DNA of 64,000 nucleotides from Juglans regia (Eukaryota; Streptophyta; Magnoliopsida; Fagales; Juglandaceae): assembly GCF_001411555.2 (NCBI RefSeq), contig NC_049916.1:25500558-25564557 (forward strand), written 5' to 3'. The notes under the pieces were generated by a model. The model did no database searches. It had not been told where the DNA came from and saw nothing but the letters and a program-made list of their open reading frames with translations. The first letter of the stretch is position 1, and every line of letters starts with the position of its first letter. Of this stretch, positions 1-10,772 are shown piece by piece. Position numbers and translations under genes: made by a program.

Positions 1-577
1 CTGATCATATTTTCTGCAAAATTGTTTTGGGCAATACAGTTTAAGTCAGTTTCAATCAAGACCTAGTCATCATCAATAGATAGACATGGTCAAGGTTGAA
101 ACTTCTGAAGCATTGGCAGCCATATTTTTTCTTGATGATCTGTTCTGCCAATACAGAGGGAACCATAACAATAAACAATCTTGTTCTTACTTGTATGAAT
201 GCAATTGATCCATAAATCAAAGCTAAAACTCAAGGAAACTGCAACTTGGCCTTCCATATCATGATCTTCAATTTAAAACCATCCTTGTCTGTCCATTCCC
301 ATAATTCTTGAAAGAAAAAGCACTATTTTGCATCTCAGATACTTGAGCTTCATGGTTCAGTAGGCTGGCGCTGAAAAAATCAGCATTTATTTTTCCATAG
401 TCATTTTTATTTTTTACAACTTGCTTGTAATTCTAGCAAATCAATGCCATTTCTTCTTTACGCAAAACCTTGAATGTGTGGCGATTTCCATAGAGAATAG
501 GATAAGTTTTGACAGATATTTGCATGAATTCTTTCTTTTGTTATTTATCTTAGCATATTTTTACTTGGAATTTGCAG
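1..577 (+). other. Intron upstream of the last XLG exon
   Basis: No exon of the G-protein gene could be recognised here. The stretch is AT-rich and ends in a pyrimidine-rich tract and the acceptor TTTGCAG at 571-577, directly before the coding frame of the last exon. The earlier exons of the gene must lie outside the window. Confidence 0.6.
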
Positions 578-1145
578 GTACCAACTCATTAGAGTACATC
601 CAGGACGCGTAGGAGCAAACTGCAAATGGTTGGACATGTTTGAAGACTCTGATATTCTCCTTTTTTGTGTTGCCTTGACTGACTATGATCAACATTGTGA
701 AGACTCAAATGGAGTCTCGACCAACAAGATGTTGGCGAGCAAGCAGCTTTTTGAAAGTGTAGTCACTCAACCGACCTTTGAGAGCAAGAACTTCTTGCTG
801 ATTCTCACCAAGTTTGACCTGCTGGGGGAAAAGATTGAACAGGCCCCTCTAATGCAATGTGAATGGTTTCATGACTTCAAACCTGTTACCAGCAAGAATT
901 GTCACAACAGCACTAACCCTTCATTGGCTCAACATGCTTTCTACTATATAGCAATGAAGTTCAAGACCCTGTTCCGTTCTCTCACAGATAGGAAGTTGTT
1001 TGTTTCGTTAGTAACTGGGTTGGAAAATGATACGGTTGATGAAGCTCTCAGATATGCAAGGGAGATTGTGCTGTGGGAAGAAGAGAAACCCTACTCCATT
1101 AACGAGTTGTCCTCTACCGACATCGAGGCAAGCTCCTCCTCATGA
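578..1145 (+). CDS. Extra-large GTP-binding protein (XLG), last exon, 5'-partial
   Basis: This exon encodes the C-terminal part of the G-alpha-like domain of a plant XLG protein. The frame runs from TAC at 579 (YQLIRVHPG) to the stop at 1143-1145, giving 188 residues. The segment CKWLDMFEDSDILLFCVALTDYDQ lies at the usual position after switch II. LILTKFDLL is the TKxD guanine-recognition motif, and the chain ends in the Ser-rich tail (EASSSS) seen in several XLGs. The canonical TCAT loop of ordinary G-alpha is replaced by LVTGLENDTVDEAL, which is normal for XLGs and fits their weak nucleotide handling. XLGs work with G-beta-gamma at the plasma membrane and nucleus in defence and development. 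The N-terminal Cys-rich region and P-loop lie outside the window, so the paralogue (XLG1, 2 or 3) was not assigned. Confidence 0.88.
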
Positions 1146-2800
1146 TCTTTTACCTGGAAATGACTTGCAATCCGTTGTTCTATTTGCATTGCTTTGCAAA
1201 TTTGTGTATATAAACAAGCACAAACAAACAAGTATAGGAGAAAGAGAACAAAGAATCTGTAATTTTAGAAAATACACAATTAGGACAAAGAAATAGGAGA
1301 AATAGGACAAAGAATCTGTTATTAGGACAAAGATACCTTTCTTTTTTGGGTTAGTAGTTTTAGATATCTTCAAGTATGAAACTGAGATTTTTTTTTTCAA
1401 AAAGTTAGAATACGTTGATAGGGCCCTTGCAGACTAGTGGAAGAATTGTCCCTTTTTCTGTCTCTTCTGCTGACCCTGTGATATTTTGGCAAGGTAACAA
1501 ATATCTTGGTGGGAATATCCTACCCCTATCTATGCGTTGCCTGTGATGTTGGATTACGGAAACAAGAAAGAAGGAGGCTATCGAACTCAAAATCTAAAGT
1601 ATGTGTACACTGGATTTTGCACACATATTTTATGGTTGGTTTTCCTTCTCCCTTCCACCTTTTTCTTGAGCTAATCTGGTGCTCAAGTTTTGACAAAACA
1701 AGCCACATCCTCTGTACGGGTGAATAGCATTCCCATCTCCTTGCCATGCTCATTGCTCCATCAATACTACAGTGGAAAAGATAATTTGCCTCCCTCTCTA
1801 CTATTAGTACTATAATCTTATTTTACCGACCATTTGAACTTTGTGATATTCATGTTTGCAGCAAAATCATAATGCAACCTCATAAAGATGCTAGACGCAT
1901 ACATTGTTTGGAATGAATTAAATGCAATAAGAGAGAACCCAGATCACAGGCATTTAATTCTAGCAAGACACAACTATCTCAATGAGTAATTTTATTTATA
2001 AGTCGGCATAGAAAATACACAATTTTCATCGTTGATATGACATAATTTTTATTTATAAGATAATTTTAAATTTTTTTTTTTTTAAATCTATTTATAAGCT
2101 AGTGTGGAAAACTTACCTTACACATCATTAACTTGGTATGACTTTGTTTGCAAATGAAGTTTAAAAATCAAATTTTTTTGCAAATCAAAACTTGCTATGT
2201 AAGTTCTGTACATAGAAAATATATTTAAGCCGAGTTGCAAATAGAAGAACTCAATTTTCTTACAAATCAAATTCTGTCACGATAGTGGTGTGCAAAGGGT
2301 GCCATACTGCCATCACCAACTTGAAGATATACTCTTTCTATCTTCGTTGTGCTCGCTTGTAAAGCAAATTACTTACTACCCAGTGCAAGGTGTCTAGCTA
2401 TAAAACAGCAAACTATGCATTCTACTATTGATGGAGGGAGTTTTGGGTCAAGCAAAACGTCACCAATCATGTATGGCTTGTAAACTTACAAGCATCAATC
2501 GGATCTTTAAACATTTCATATCACGAAAACCAGCAATATCAAAGAGAATAAATGGTAAATCCCAGAAATATTATTGAGGAACAGGTAATTAACCACGAGA
2601 TTGAAACAAGTCAGCTAAACGATTTCTTAAAAGGAAAATCGTTTCAGATAGCTAGCCAGAGTAAGTACTGACAACAAATTTATACGGAACTATATATTCC
2701 TACAACTAATTACATTAACATACCCCAAAACATCATTACATTGAATTATCCGAAAACACCGAATTTTGTTCCATGCATACATGATGAGCCTCTGGTCTGA
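1146..2800. other. XLG 3' UTR followed by intergenic DNA
   Basis: The first 200-250 bases after the stop are presumably the XLG 3' UTR. The rest has only short open frames with no recognisable protein. A short inverted motif, CTCCATCAATA near 1756 and its complement near 2423-2437, might mark the ends of an old element, but no target duplication was seen. Nothing else can be supported. Confidence 0.4.
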
Positions 2801-3022
2801 TCAACTGGGTGCAAAACGGTCCATAAGCAAACAAACCATGTATTCTGACAACATGGAATTACTGCAATTACTGTCTCTCTTCTGAACAACTCTGCTCTCC
2901 TTCATGTCTTCTTCAACTTCCTCTCCTTCTTTGGCTTTTCTAAGGAGTGCTCGCTTCCTGGCCTTGACCTTCTCTCCAAGCTTTGCTAACTCCCCCATCC
3001 ACGTCTCCACCACTGCAGACAT
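2801..3022 (-). CDS. Small uncharacterised plant protein, paralogue of the gene at 5099-5362
   Basis: The product is 73 residues. An in-frame ATG 14 codons upstream (at 3064) is possible, but the related gene at 5099-5362 begins exactly at MSA, so the start at 3022 is preferred. The N-terminus MSAVVETWMGELAKLGEKV forms an amphipathic segment rich in Leu, Lys and Glu. It is followed by a basic/acidic stretch (KARKRALLRKAKEGEEVEED) and a hydrophobic C-terminus, VCLLMDRFAPS. The paralogue shares the pattern MSAxVxxWxxELAKLxEK at the start and SExxVxxLxDxF at the end, while the middle differs. No signal peptide or membrane helix is seen. A TATA box lies about 140 bp upstream. I do not know the function. 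Conservation of both ends argues that it is a real gene. Confidence 0.68.
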   Translation of the reverse strand: MSAVVETWMGELAKLGEKVKARKRALLRKAKEGEEVEEDMKESRVVQKRDSNCSNSMLSEYMVCLLMDRFAPS

Positions 3023-3160
3023 TCTTATCAGATCTAAGTATTCCTTCACGTAGAGATCAAACAAAGTTTCTTTTTTTCTCTCACTCTCTCTTTACGTAAG
3101 CTAGAGTTCTCTTTTCTTTTCTTTTCTGTGGAATGAGTTGGAGAAGCGAAACTGGTGGGG

Positions 3161-3170
3161 TTTAAATAGA
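3161..3170 (-). promoter_or_regulatory. TATA box of the small gene at 2801-3022
   Basis: On the minus strand the sequence reads TCTATTTAAA, about 140 bp upstream of the preferred ATG at 3022. This would put transcription start near 3130 and give a pyrimidine-rich 5' leader of roughly 110 nt. Position and composition are the only evidence. Confidence 0.45.
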
Positions 3171-5098
3171 AGAAGAAAGAAGGAAGAGAGGTCGCGGTTT
3201 CGTAGGAAATTTGTGTTGAAAATGGGGATATACGTGGTTGGCCGTGTGGGCGCACCTTGGATTGTGGTGGCACACTGCTTAGATCTTTAGAATATTCCTC
3301 AAGGAGTTGGAAGTATCATTCCGCAGGCAGAAAACCATTACTTTCTAGTTTGCGCCTACATTAATATTAAGTTGAGATAATTAAAATAATAATAATATTT
3401 AAAGAGCAATGCTAGGTACAGTCCTCACTTGGAGACTGCATGTGCAGGCTTAGACTATTTTAACTTTATAATTTTGTAAAATTACAAAAGTATCCCTCCT
3501 AAAATAATATTTTCTCTCATTTAAGCATGTGCATGCACATGCAGTCTCCACTTCAGGACTGCAAATAGAATTTCTCATATTTAAAAGATAAATTTTATGG
3601 ATTGATATGATTTTATATAATTTTATAATAAGAATAATTTTATAATATGATGTATTACATCAAATTATATCAATTTTTAAATTTTTTTTTATAAATTTTT
3701 TTGTGATTAAAATATTATATACTAGTGTCTTGTAATTTTGTGAATCGTGTGGCGGAATAGAAGACTTGTCTACGTGGTTTTGGACCGCAAGCATCATGGA
3801 TGGTGGGCGTAGAAATGAATCTAGATTCGCATCATTCATCGCTAAGTGGCTCTAAAAGGACAGAAAGCTAAAACGGTCCATAACCCATCAAACAATCTAA
3901 GCTTCAACAGCGTCCTGCTTTTTCTGTCGTCTCTTTGGCAAATGATTGTCGTGTTCTTCCCAGTTGTCCCTCCCGCCCTCTCCCATTGCCATCCTCGTGC
4001 AATCACGTGGCCTCCACCACTAAGGAACTGACACCTCATACCAGCAACCAATATTTACAATGACTAAAGATACATGTACAATCATTTTATATAACTTAAA
4101 TTTTATATATTATATTACTATTTATTATATATTTTTTTAACATTTTATAATAATAAATATATCACATATTATTTAATATATTTAAATTAGGATGAATATA
4201 TATTATATAACATTACTTTTTTTAAAATAGAAGTATTTATATAAAGTGATTTTATTTTTATAAGTTACTTTATAAAAATATCTCTAATTTAAAATATAAT
4301 TATATAAAAAATTATAAAAAGTATTATATATCTATCATTTTCGAGAAACGCCACATTTTAAACAGGAATGGAAACATATACCATTCCAATCCACATGATC
4401 GGTAGGCCCTTTAAAAAAAATGGAGGTATTTCTTTAATTCTCTCTTTCATTAGATTCCTCTTTTACAATCTAACTAGCAAATCCACCATATATTTGTCTT
4501 TTTTAAGGCACCTTTTTACCGGCTGCTATCCATTTAGAAAAAAATTATTTTCAAGTTTGTGTGACAAGCGTACTTTGTAAAAATATTTATATTATATAAT
4601 TTGACTTAGAGAATAAATTTTAAAATTTAAATTTTACAAATCAAATTTTACGATTTAAGTAAGGTATATAGATAGTGTGCTCTACTAGCCGGTAATTGCG
4701 AACCATGGTTCCATTTTCAAACCATATAAGATATTTTTGTTAGAATTCAATTAAGCCATATATAGATAATTTATTATAATTCAACCCAAGAGATATTTTG
4801 ATGAACAAGTTATATTATTCAGTCTCTCTCGTTGTTTTCACAATTAATAATACTATATCTTGATGATTAAGCCTAATTATTTATTTTCTAATTTTAATGG
4901 TAATCAAATGAGTTTGATATTTAATAATCATCATCTGCTAGCTATATTAACATATGTAGTTTTATTAGAATTTCAAGAGCGACATCTACACATCTTTCTG
5001 ATCTTCGGCTCACGAGCACACATCATTTCACACACGAAGGGCTCAAAGACAAAAAAAAGGAGGCAAAATTCAGAAGAAAAAAATGGTGGGAATGATTT
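3171..5098. other. AT-rich intergenic DNA between the two small genes
   Basis: Apart from the 173-bp MITE at 3404-3576, this interval is a mix of AT-rich tracts (especially 4080-4340 and 4560-4680) and short non-conserved open frames. No coding pattern or RNA gene was recognised. Confidence 0.5.
3404..3576. mobile_element. Mutator-type MITE with a perfect 9-bp target duplication
   Basis: The two ends are imperfect inverted repeats of about 45 bp. The left reads GAGCAATGCTAGGTACAGTC and continues TGGAGACTGCATGTGCA. The right end in reverse complement reads GAGAAATTCTATTTGCAGTC and continues TGGAGACTGCATGTGCA. The element is flanked by the direct repeat ATATTTAAA at 3395-3403 and 3577-3585. 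A 9-bp target duplication and G...C termini are typical of Mutator-like elements. At 173 bp it can code for nothing, so it is a non-autonomous copy. Confidence 0.88.
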
Positions 5099-5362
5099 CT
5101 AAGCACTGAAGTAGTCAACAAGCATGGAAACTGAAGCCTCGGAACACGGCAGCACCACGGGCGGATTGAGTACTCGCTTGACCCCGAGGCCAAAAGCTTG
5201 AACCAGACCTGTTGAGGTCCCTGAAGCTTCCTTGGGTTGATCATGAACACTGTGGCTGGACTCGGGCTTCGCAAGGTCCGAGCCATTGGAAAGGATGGTT
5301 CGACGACCCTTCTCTCGCAGCTTGGCAAGCTCCCTAGTCCAGATAACCACCGGTGCAGACAT
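5099..5362 (-). CDS. Small uncharacterised plant protein, paralogue of the gene at 2801-3022
   Basis: The product is 87 residues and starts MSAPVVIWTRELAKLREKGR. Residues 1-18 match the neighbour at 2801-3022 in the pattern MSAxVxxWxxELAKLxEK. The C-terminus (CSEASVSMLVDYFSA) matches its end in SExxVxxLxDxF. The central 45 residues are Ser/Gly/Pro-rich and differ. It is intronless, with no signal peptide or membrane segment. A TATATAA box lies about 155 bp upstream. The 2.1-kb spacing and same orientation suggest an old tandem duplication. Function is unknown; the conserved ends suggest two short interaction motifs joined by a free linker. Confidence 0.72.
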   Translation of the reverse strand: MSAPVVIWTRELAKLREKGRRTILSNGSDLAKPESSHSVHDQPKEASGTSTGLVQAFGLGVKRVLNPPVVLPCSEASVSMLVDYFSA

Positions 5363-5515
5363 GATTCAAAATCCTGCTTGGAATTAATCCGCGGACACCG
5401 ACAAAAGAAGATGAAGAAGAAGAAGAAGATTGAAGAAGACGTTAAAATTCTTTTAAGATATTTGAAGCTTTTGGATGGCTGATATTTTGAGGTGTGAACG
5501 AAAGTGGGATTTTAA

Positions 5516-5522
5516 TTATATA
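5516..5522 (-). promoter_or_regulatory. TATA box of the small gene at 5099-5362
   Basis: TATATAA is read on the minus strand, about 155 bp upstream of the ATG at 5362. This would give a purine-poor leader of roughly 120 nt containing a TCTTC-rich run. The support is positional only. Confidence 0.45.
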
Positions 5523-6039
5523 TCGGTGGATGAATGATATGATCAGTGGGTGATATACAGCTAGCTTTGTTCTTATCTGTGTGCTTTCACACTGCTCTGA
5601 AATAATTGGATGCAAGGGGCCAGTGTTGGTCGGTTTTGAGTCATCTTTCAGTCTTTATTATCCCCTCAATCACTGCAAGCCAGCCATTCGTTACTTGACC
5701 CCTCAATCTTATCGTTCGAGTATTTTAATTTTTATTTAGTATTAAGAAAATAATTATTAGTAAATTTATATATATATATATATATATCTTTTTAACTTTT
5801 TTAATAATTAAAGATATTAAAAAAATACTTAAAAAATGATAAAAAAACCTACAAATTTATACTCGCGGTGCACCAAAGGGCAGTCCACTAACACCGCCCA
5901 TATATAATTTATGTTTTCTATTATAGTTTATCTTAAATTATATTTTTGGGGCCGGATGACCGATAGAAATTATATGAATGCATTTTTTAATAACTAATTA
6001 TAAACTTAAATATTATAGGAACATCCTCATATTAATTGT

Positions 6040-6450
6040 TATAATTAAGAGTGAGCAAATAACAAATTCTCCTTTACACGTTAATAGGGTTGGAAGAGAT
6101 ATTTAAACCTCACAATTTTAGTTAAGAGATAAAGTCAATAAGAGACTCAGATTCCTAATAAGATATATACACAAATTCCTAATAGGAGATGGACTCACAC
6201 TCCTAACAGAAGATAGACTCATTCCTAAAAGGAAAAAAACTTCATAATATAAATTAGTCTCTATCACTCTAAGGAAATAACATCTATAAATAGTCTACAA
6301 GAAGTAAGTAACAAATTCTACACTTGAACTTGATTCACTTCTTCTTTACATACATTTACTTTCATATTGCTATAATGACTTTGGCATCGAGGACTCTAGA
6401 GGGCAACCAGTGCCACCCATTCATTTATTACAGGTAATCCGTGTGGTTGG
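6040..6450 (+). repeat. Probable remnant of a retrotransposon LTR
   Basis: The stretch resembles the 3' half of a plant LTR. It has repeated short blocks of the type ACTCCTAATAGGAGATAGA, then a TATA-like CTATAAATAG near 6292-6301, and then GACTTTGGCATCGAGGACTC and a terminal CA-like ATTACAG. No partner LTR, primer-binding site or target duplication was found, so it would be a solo or truncated copy. Confidence 0.3.
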
Positions 6451-6507
6451 TGGTGTGAAATACGTCCTTAACAAAGGTCAAAGAAAACAACAAGTTTAGA
6501 CAAATTT

Positions 6508-7106
6508 GGTCTCGTTTGTTTTAGTAGATGAGATTATAAGAGATGAAATTAAAGTATGATATGAGATAAAATCTGTTTGTTATAGTCATTAGGGCATAGT
6601 TCTCTAGATTTATGATACAGCATGTGTTGATAAATACCCTTAATTTGAATAAACACATGATTTGTTTCGGTGAGATGAGAAACACGTACGTACAGCCAGG
6701 TTGAGTTTTGTTTTAGCAATGGCCCTTGTTTGTTCCATCAGAGTCAAAAGACTGGTGCTGTGCGATTCTTTCATGCTGAATGCACACATGGTGAAGCAAA
6801 CATACAGGCAAGATCCGAGACCGGAAGGTGTACTGTCAATTTTCCTCCCGACCTTTACGAGTTTGGAGTTATGGCTTAAGAGTCATTCTTGGTATGCTTT
6901 CTTTAATGAGTAGTTTTGTATGTTTTCATAAAACATCTCATCGTTACAATTTTTTAAATTTTCAATACAAAAGAAAATAAATAATTTAATTTTTTCAAAT
7001 TTTAAAATAAAAATAATATTAAATAATATATTCTAACAATATTTTATTTAACTTTTTAATTTTAATCTCAACGCATCTAATCTCATTTGTCAAAACAAAC
7101 GAGCCT
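6508..7106. mobile_element. 600-bp inverted-repeat (MITE-like) element
   Basis: The left end reads GGTCTCGTTTGTTTTAGTAG followed by ATGAGATTA. The right end in reverse complement reads AGGCTCGTTTGTTTTGACAA followed by ATGAGATTAGATG. The interior is AT-rich and non-coding apart from a GC-richer patch at 6690-6890. No clean target duplication was seen, so the superfamily is open. Confidence 0.6.
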
Positions 7107-7592
7107 CATAGACAAGTTCTAAATGTACAAGTCTTATGCAAATTTTTTATAAAAAAAAGGTGAATTTTTCATATTTTTTTTTATAATGTGATCAACTTTT
7201 TTATAAAAGAATTTGTGCAAGATTAGTATATTTTGAATTTATATAAATTATTAGGACTCGCTCTTCTATCGCTTTTGAATCAACCTGGCTCGATGATTGT
7301 TCTAACTTCCAAGTCTTTTGAGTTTTTACCTTCTTTCCATTGGCTCTCAAGGCCCAATGGGCCAATGCCATCTTTTTGGGTCAGGAGGCCCAAATAGCTT
7401 CTCGCTGCCTTATGCTTATGTACCAACTCGGAGTTCTCTACCATATAAACCCCGATTCTTGGATTCTAGAGCAAACCCAGAAAGTGAAAAGAGCAGCAGC
7501 GGCAGCCGAATCCGGACGCCAGTAGCCACTGCCTTCTCCCCGCTTCGCATCTCATCTGGTCTCTGCAATTGTTAGGTGATCCTGTAATCGTG

Positions 7593-9530
7593 ATGAAGAT
7601 TCACAATATAGTTAACTATCCACTCAAACGACACGAGCTCAAAAGCACCCTCTTCCCGACAAACCCATCTCCCTTTCTTGCACTTTTCTCTTCTACCCCT
7701 CACCCATGCTCCTCTCCGAAAACCCAAACCCTGCCTAAAGACAACCTCACAAACCCCCCACCAGTTACTCAGCGCTTCCTTCAAAACTCCATTCAATCTT
7801 CTCAGTGGAATTTGATCAAGCACCATGCGCAAAACCTCACCCCCTCTTTAATCTCCACCACCCTCTACAACCTCCGCGAAAGTCCTCACCTTGTACTTGA
7901 ATTCATATCCCACATAGAGTTCCATCGTCTCGATGTCAAAACCTGCTGCCTCGCCATCGATATTGTCGCGCGCCTCCCATCTCAAAAACCCACTTTACAA
8001 CTCTTAAAGCAAGCCATTTCCAGTGGCATTTCTACAACCAGAGGATTATTTGATGAGTTGGCGCTTGCGCGCGATAATTTGAGTATCACAAGTAGTATTG
8101 TTTTTGATTTGTTGATAAGGGCTTGTTGTGATTTGAAGAGGGCTGATGAGGCTTTTGAGTGTTTTGATATGATGAAGGAAAAGGGTGTTTTACCTAAGAT
8201 TGAGACGTGTAATATGATGTTGAGTCTGTTATTGAAGTTGAATAGAACACAGGCAGCGTGGGTTTTGTATGCGGAGATGTTTAGGCTGAGGATCAAATCA
8301 AGTGTGTATACATTTAATGTAATGATTAATGTGTTGTGTAAAGAAGGGAAGTTGAAGAAGGCGAAGGAGTTTATTGGGTTTATGGAGGGTTTAGGGGTTA
8401 AGCCTAGTGTTGTTACTTATAACACGTTAATCCATGGGTATTGTTCAAGAGGGAAGATTGAAGCCGCGCATTTGATTCTCAATACCATGAAAGTTAAAGG
8501 TCTGGAACCAGATTCATATTCGTATAATTCGCTTATCAGTGGGCTGGGTAAGGAGGGCAGGCTTGAGGAGGCATCTGGGCTTGTAGGTAAAATGGTGGAG
8601 AACGGGTTGTTCCCAAGTGCTGTGACGTATAATGCTTTGATTGATGGGTATTGCAATAAAGGGGATTTAGAAACAGCCTTTGGTTATAAAAATGAGATGG
8701 TTAGGAAAGGGATAATGCCAACTGTGTCGACTTACAATTTGTTGATTCATGCGTTGTTTATGGAAGCTAGGATGAGTGAAGCTGATAATATGATTAAGGA
8801 AATGGGAGAGAAGGGAATGACTCCTGATGCCATCACATATAACATCTTGATTAATGGGTATTGCAGATGTGGGGATGCAAAGAAAGCCTTTAGCCTCCAT
8901 GATGAGATGTTGACTAGAGGGATTGAACCTACACGGGTAACTTATACGTCACTTATTCATGTTTTGAATAAACGCAATAGAATGAAGGAGGCAGATGATT
9001 TGTTTGAGAGGATACAGCGTAAAGGTGTGTTGCCAGATCTTGTAATGTTTAATGCCTTGATTGATGGTCACTGTGCTAATGGTAACATGGAACGTGCATT
9101 TTCACTTTTGAAAGAGATGGATAGGATGAAGGTTGCTCCTGATGAAGTGACTTACAATACCTTAATGCAGGGGCGCTGTAGGGAGGGTAAAGTTGAAGAA
9201 GCTCGTGAACTCCTTGATGAGATGAAGAGAAGGGCGATTAAGCCTGATCACATTAGTTACAATACTCTCATTAGTGGTTATAGCAGAAAAGGGGAGATGA
9301 AGGATGCATTTAGAGTTCGAGATGAGATGTTGAGTATAGGTTTCAATCCCACTCTTCTCACTTACAATGCCCTTATACAAGGCCTGTGCAAAAACCAAGA
9401 AGGTGACCATGCTGAAGAGCTCCTCAGAGAAATGCAAACTAAAGGTATAAACCCGGATGACAGCACCTATTTCTCTTTAATTGAGGGGATTAGCAAAGTT
9501 GATAACTTTGTGGAGGATGGAGATTCATAA
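7593..9530 (+). CDS. P-class pentatricopeptide repeat protein, probably organellar
   Basis: The product is an intronless protein of 645 residues. The first ATG of the frame (7593) is used. Its N-terminus is basic, Ser/Pro-rich and almost free of acidic residues (MKIHNIVNYPLKRHELK...), which fits a mitochondrial or plastid targeting peptide. From about residue 170 to the end there are 13 uninterrupted 35-residue PPR motifs plus one partial motif (VVTYNTLIHGYCSRGKIEAA is typical). No E, DYW or SMR domain follows, so it is a pure P-type RNA binder for processing, stabilising or translating an organellar transcript. Motif positions 5 and 35 are mostly N/D, N/S and N/T with one T/D, which predicts a pyrimidine-rich target. 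It recalls Arabidopsis At2g15630, but this orthology is not certain. The gene ends in a DNA block that is duplicated just downstream. Confidence 0.93.
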   Translation: MKIHNIVNYPLKRHELKSTLFPTNPSPFLALFSSTPHPCSSPKTQTLPKDNLTNPPPVTQRFLQNSIQSSQWNLIKHHAQNLTPSLISTTLYNLRESPHLVLEFISHIEFHRLDVKTCCLAIDIVARLPSQKPTLQLLKQAISSGISTTRGLFDELALARDNLSITSSIVFDLLIRACCDLKRADEAFECFDMMKEKGVLPKIETCNMMLSLLLKLNRTQAAWVLYAEMFRLRIKSSVYTFNVMINVLCKEGKLKKAKEFIGFMEGLGVKPSVVTYNTLIHGYCSRGKIEAAHLILNTMKVKGLEPDSYSYNSLISGLGKEGRLEEASGLVGKMVENGLFPSAVTYNALIDGYCNKGDLETAFGYKNEMVRKGIMPTVSTYNLLIHALFMEARMSEADNMIKEMGEKGMTPDAITYNILINGYCRCGDAKKAFSLHDEMLTRGIEPTRVTYTSLIHVLNKRNRMKEADDLFERIQRKGVLPDLVMFNALIDGHCANGNMERAFSLLKEMDRMKVAPDEVTYNTLMQGRCREGKVEEARELLDEMKRRAIKPDHISYNTLISGYSRKGEMKDAFRVRDEMLSIGFNPTLLTYNALIQGLCKNQEGDHAEELLREMQTKGINPDDSTYFSLIEGISKVDNFVEDGDS

Positions 9531-9604
9531 ACGATATATTTCTCCACATTCTTCTGAGCTTTCATGGAGAAAGGGGATATCTTGAAGCAAGTCTAGGTTT
9601 CAAC

Positions 9605-9868
9605 TTTCAACCCACTCTTTATGGTTAAAATGCCCTTATACAAGGGTTATTCAAAACCAAGAAGGCGACAATGCAGAAGAGCTCCTTGGACGAATGATAA
9701 TAATAAAGGTGTAACATCCGGTGACAGAACCTCTCTCTCTTTAATCAAGAGGATTGCCAAAGTCGACAACTTCATGGGAAATAGTGATTCATAAATGATA
9801 TAGTTGTCCGCATTATTCTGAACTTTCATGGAGAAAGGTGTTCTCTTGAAGCAAAGTTTCTGTTCGGA
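9605..9868 (+). pseudogene. Decayed tandem copy of the PPR gene 3' end
   Basis: The sequence repeats 9341-9604 with a constant shift of 264 bp. It covers the last PPR motif, the stop codon and the start of the 3' UTR. Matching landmarks are ATGCCCTTATACAAGG (9367 and 9631 areas), GATTCATAAA at the stop, and CTTGAAGCAA (9581 and 9845). The copy has many substitutions and stops and no start, so it is not coding. It probably lies in the 3' UTR of the PPR transcript. Confidence 0.85.
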
Positions 9869-10772
9869 AATTGGAAGATTCTTTTCATTTCCTTTTGTTT
9901 GGAATACCAACTTGTTATGTGATTTTGGCCGAGAATAACGTTATTGAGAGAAATGATTTCTCCGAAGTTTTGTCATACTTTGTGGTAACCCATCGTTGAG
10001 ATAATGCTGTCACTAGATGATTACCGTGCCTAGGCAAATTCCAATTTTCTGTTCCCCCTTCATCTGCGTCTCTGCCCTTGGTAAGAATGGAGGATAAAGA
10101 AGAGACCACAAATTCTGGACGAGAAAGGATTAGTGCCCCATGAACAAGTCTACCGGCAGAAGCAAGTGCATCATTATAGTGATGATTCTGTAATGTTGTG
10201 GTATGGCCGATGTTGCTAATAATATGTTACTTCTTTTGAATTGGGTTTGTGCAAACATGAAAGGGGCACAAGCTTTTTTACGATTCATTTATTTGTTTGA
10301 AATATGATATGACAAAGTACTTCACAGTGCGAATTCTGGTTTGCTGCTCAAATTATTAAAAAAAAAAATATGGTTCGCTGCTCAAGTTTTGTTTTGACAG
10401 TAAGGGTGCCCCCTAACCAATGCAAACTGAGGTAGGTACTCTGGTTATATATGGATAGATTAACACATGGAGCAATCCTGTTGAAATCCATGACAGGGAG
10501 GCCCTGAGTGAATACTGGAAGATTCGAGGCTATAATCTTCTTTGCTACTTGTATTTCTATAGAGAATGGAAGGTAGCCATGGCGTAATTAAGACACCTAG
10601 TCCTCTCTTGCTTTTATTGTGACGTGTTCTTATCTTTCTGCCAGGTAAACTATAGCAAATATACCAACTTAGAGAATAAAAGGGAAGTTCATTTTGCTAA
10701 TTTCCTTTACATATCCAAAATAATTCAGTTCTAAATCCATTGAAGAATCAAAGAGAGATACCAACCAAATTG
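9869..10772. other. Intergenic DNA, nothing recognised
   Basis: There are only short open frames and no conserved protein, RNA or transposon end. A local duplication of the words GGTTTGCTGCTCAA and GGTTCGCTGCTCAA sits near 10337-10390 around an A-run. Confidence 0.5.

Larger units (their letters stand above)
5523..7592. other. Intergenic DNA with repeat remnants, upstream of the PPR gene
   Basis: This stretch contains an AT microsatellite near 5771-5788, a probable LTR remnant (6040-6450), an inverted-repeat element (6508-7106), AT-rich filler, and the 5' flank of the PPR gene. Open frames near 6701 and 7318 lack any recognisable domain and overlap repeats or the PPR leader. Confidence 0.45.

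Noticed and set aside
1756..2437. Possible element bounded by TCCATCAATA inverted motifs
   Set aside because: The match is only about 11 bp, and there is neither a target duplication nor a typical interior.
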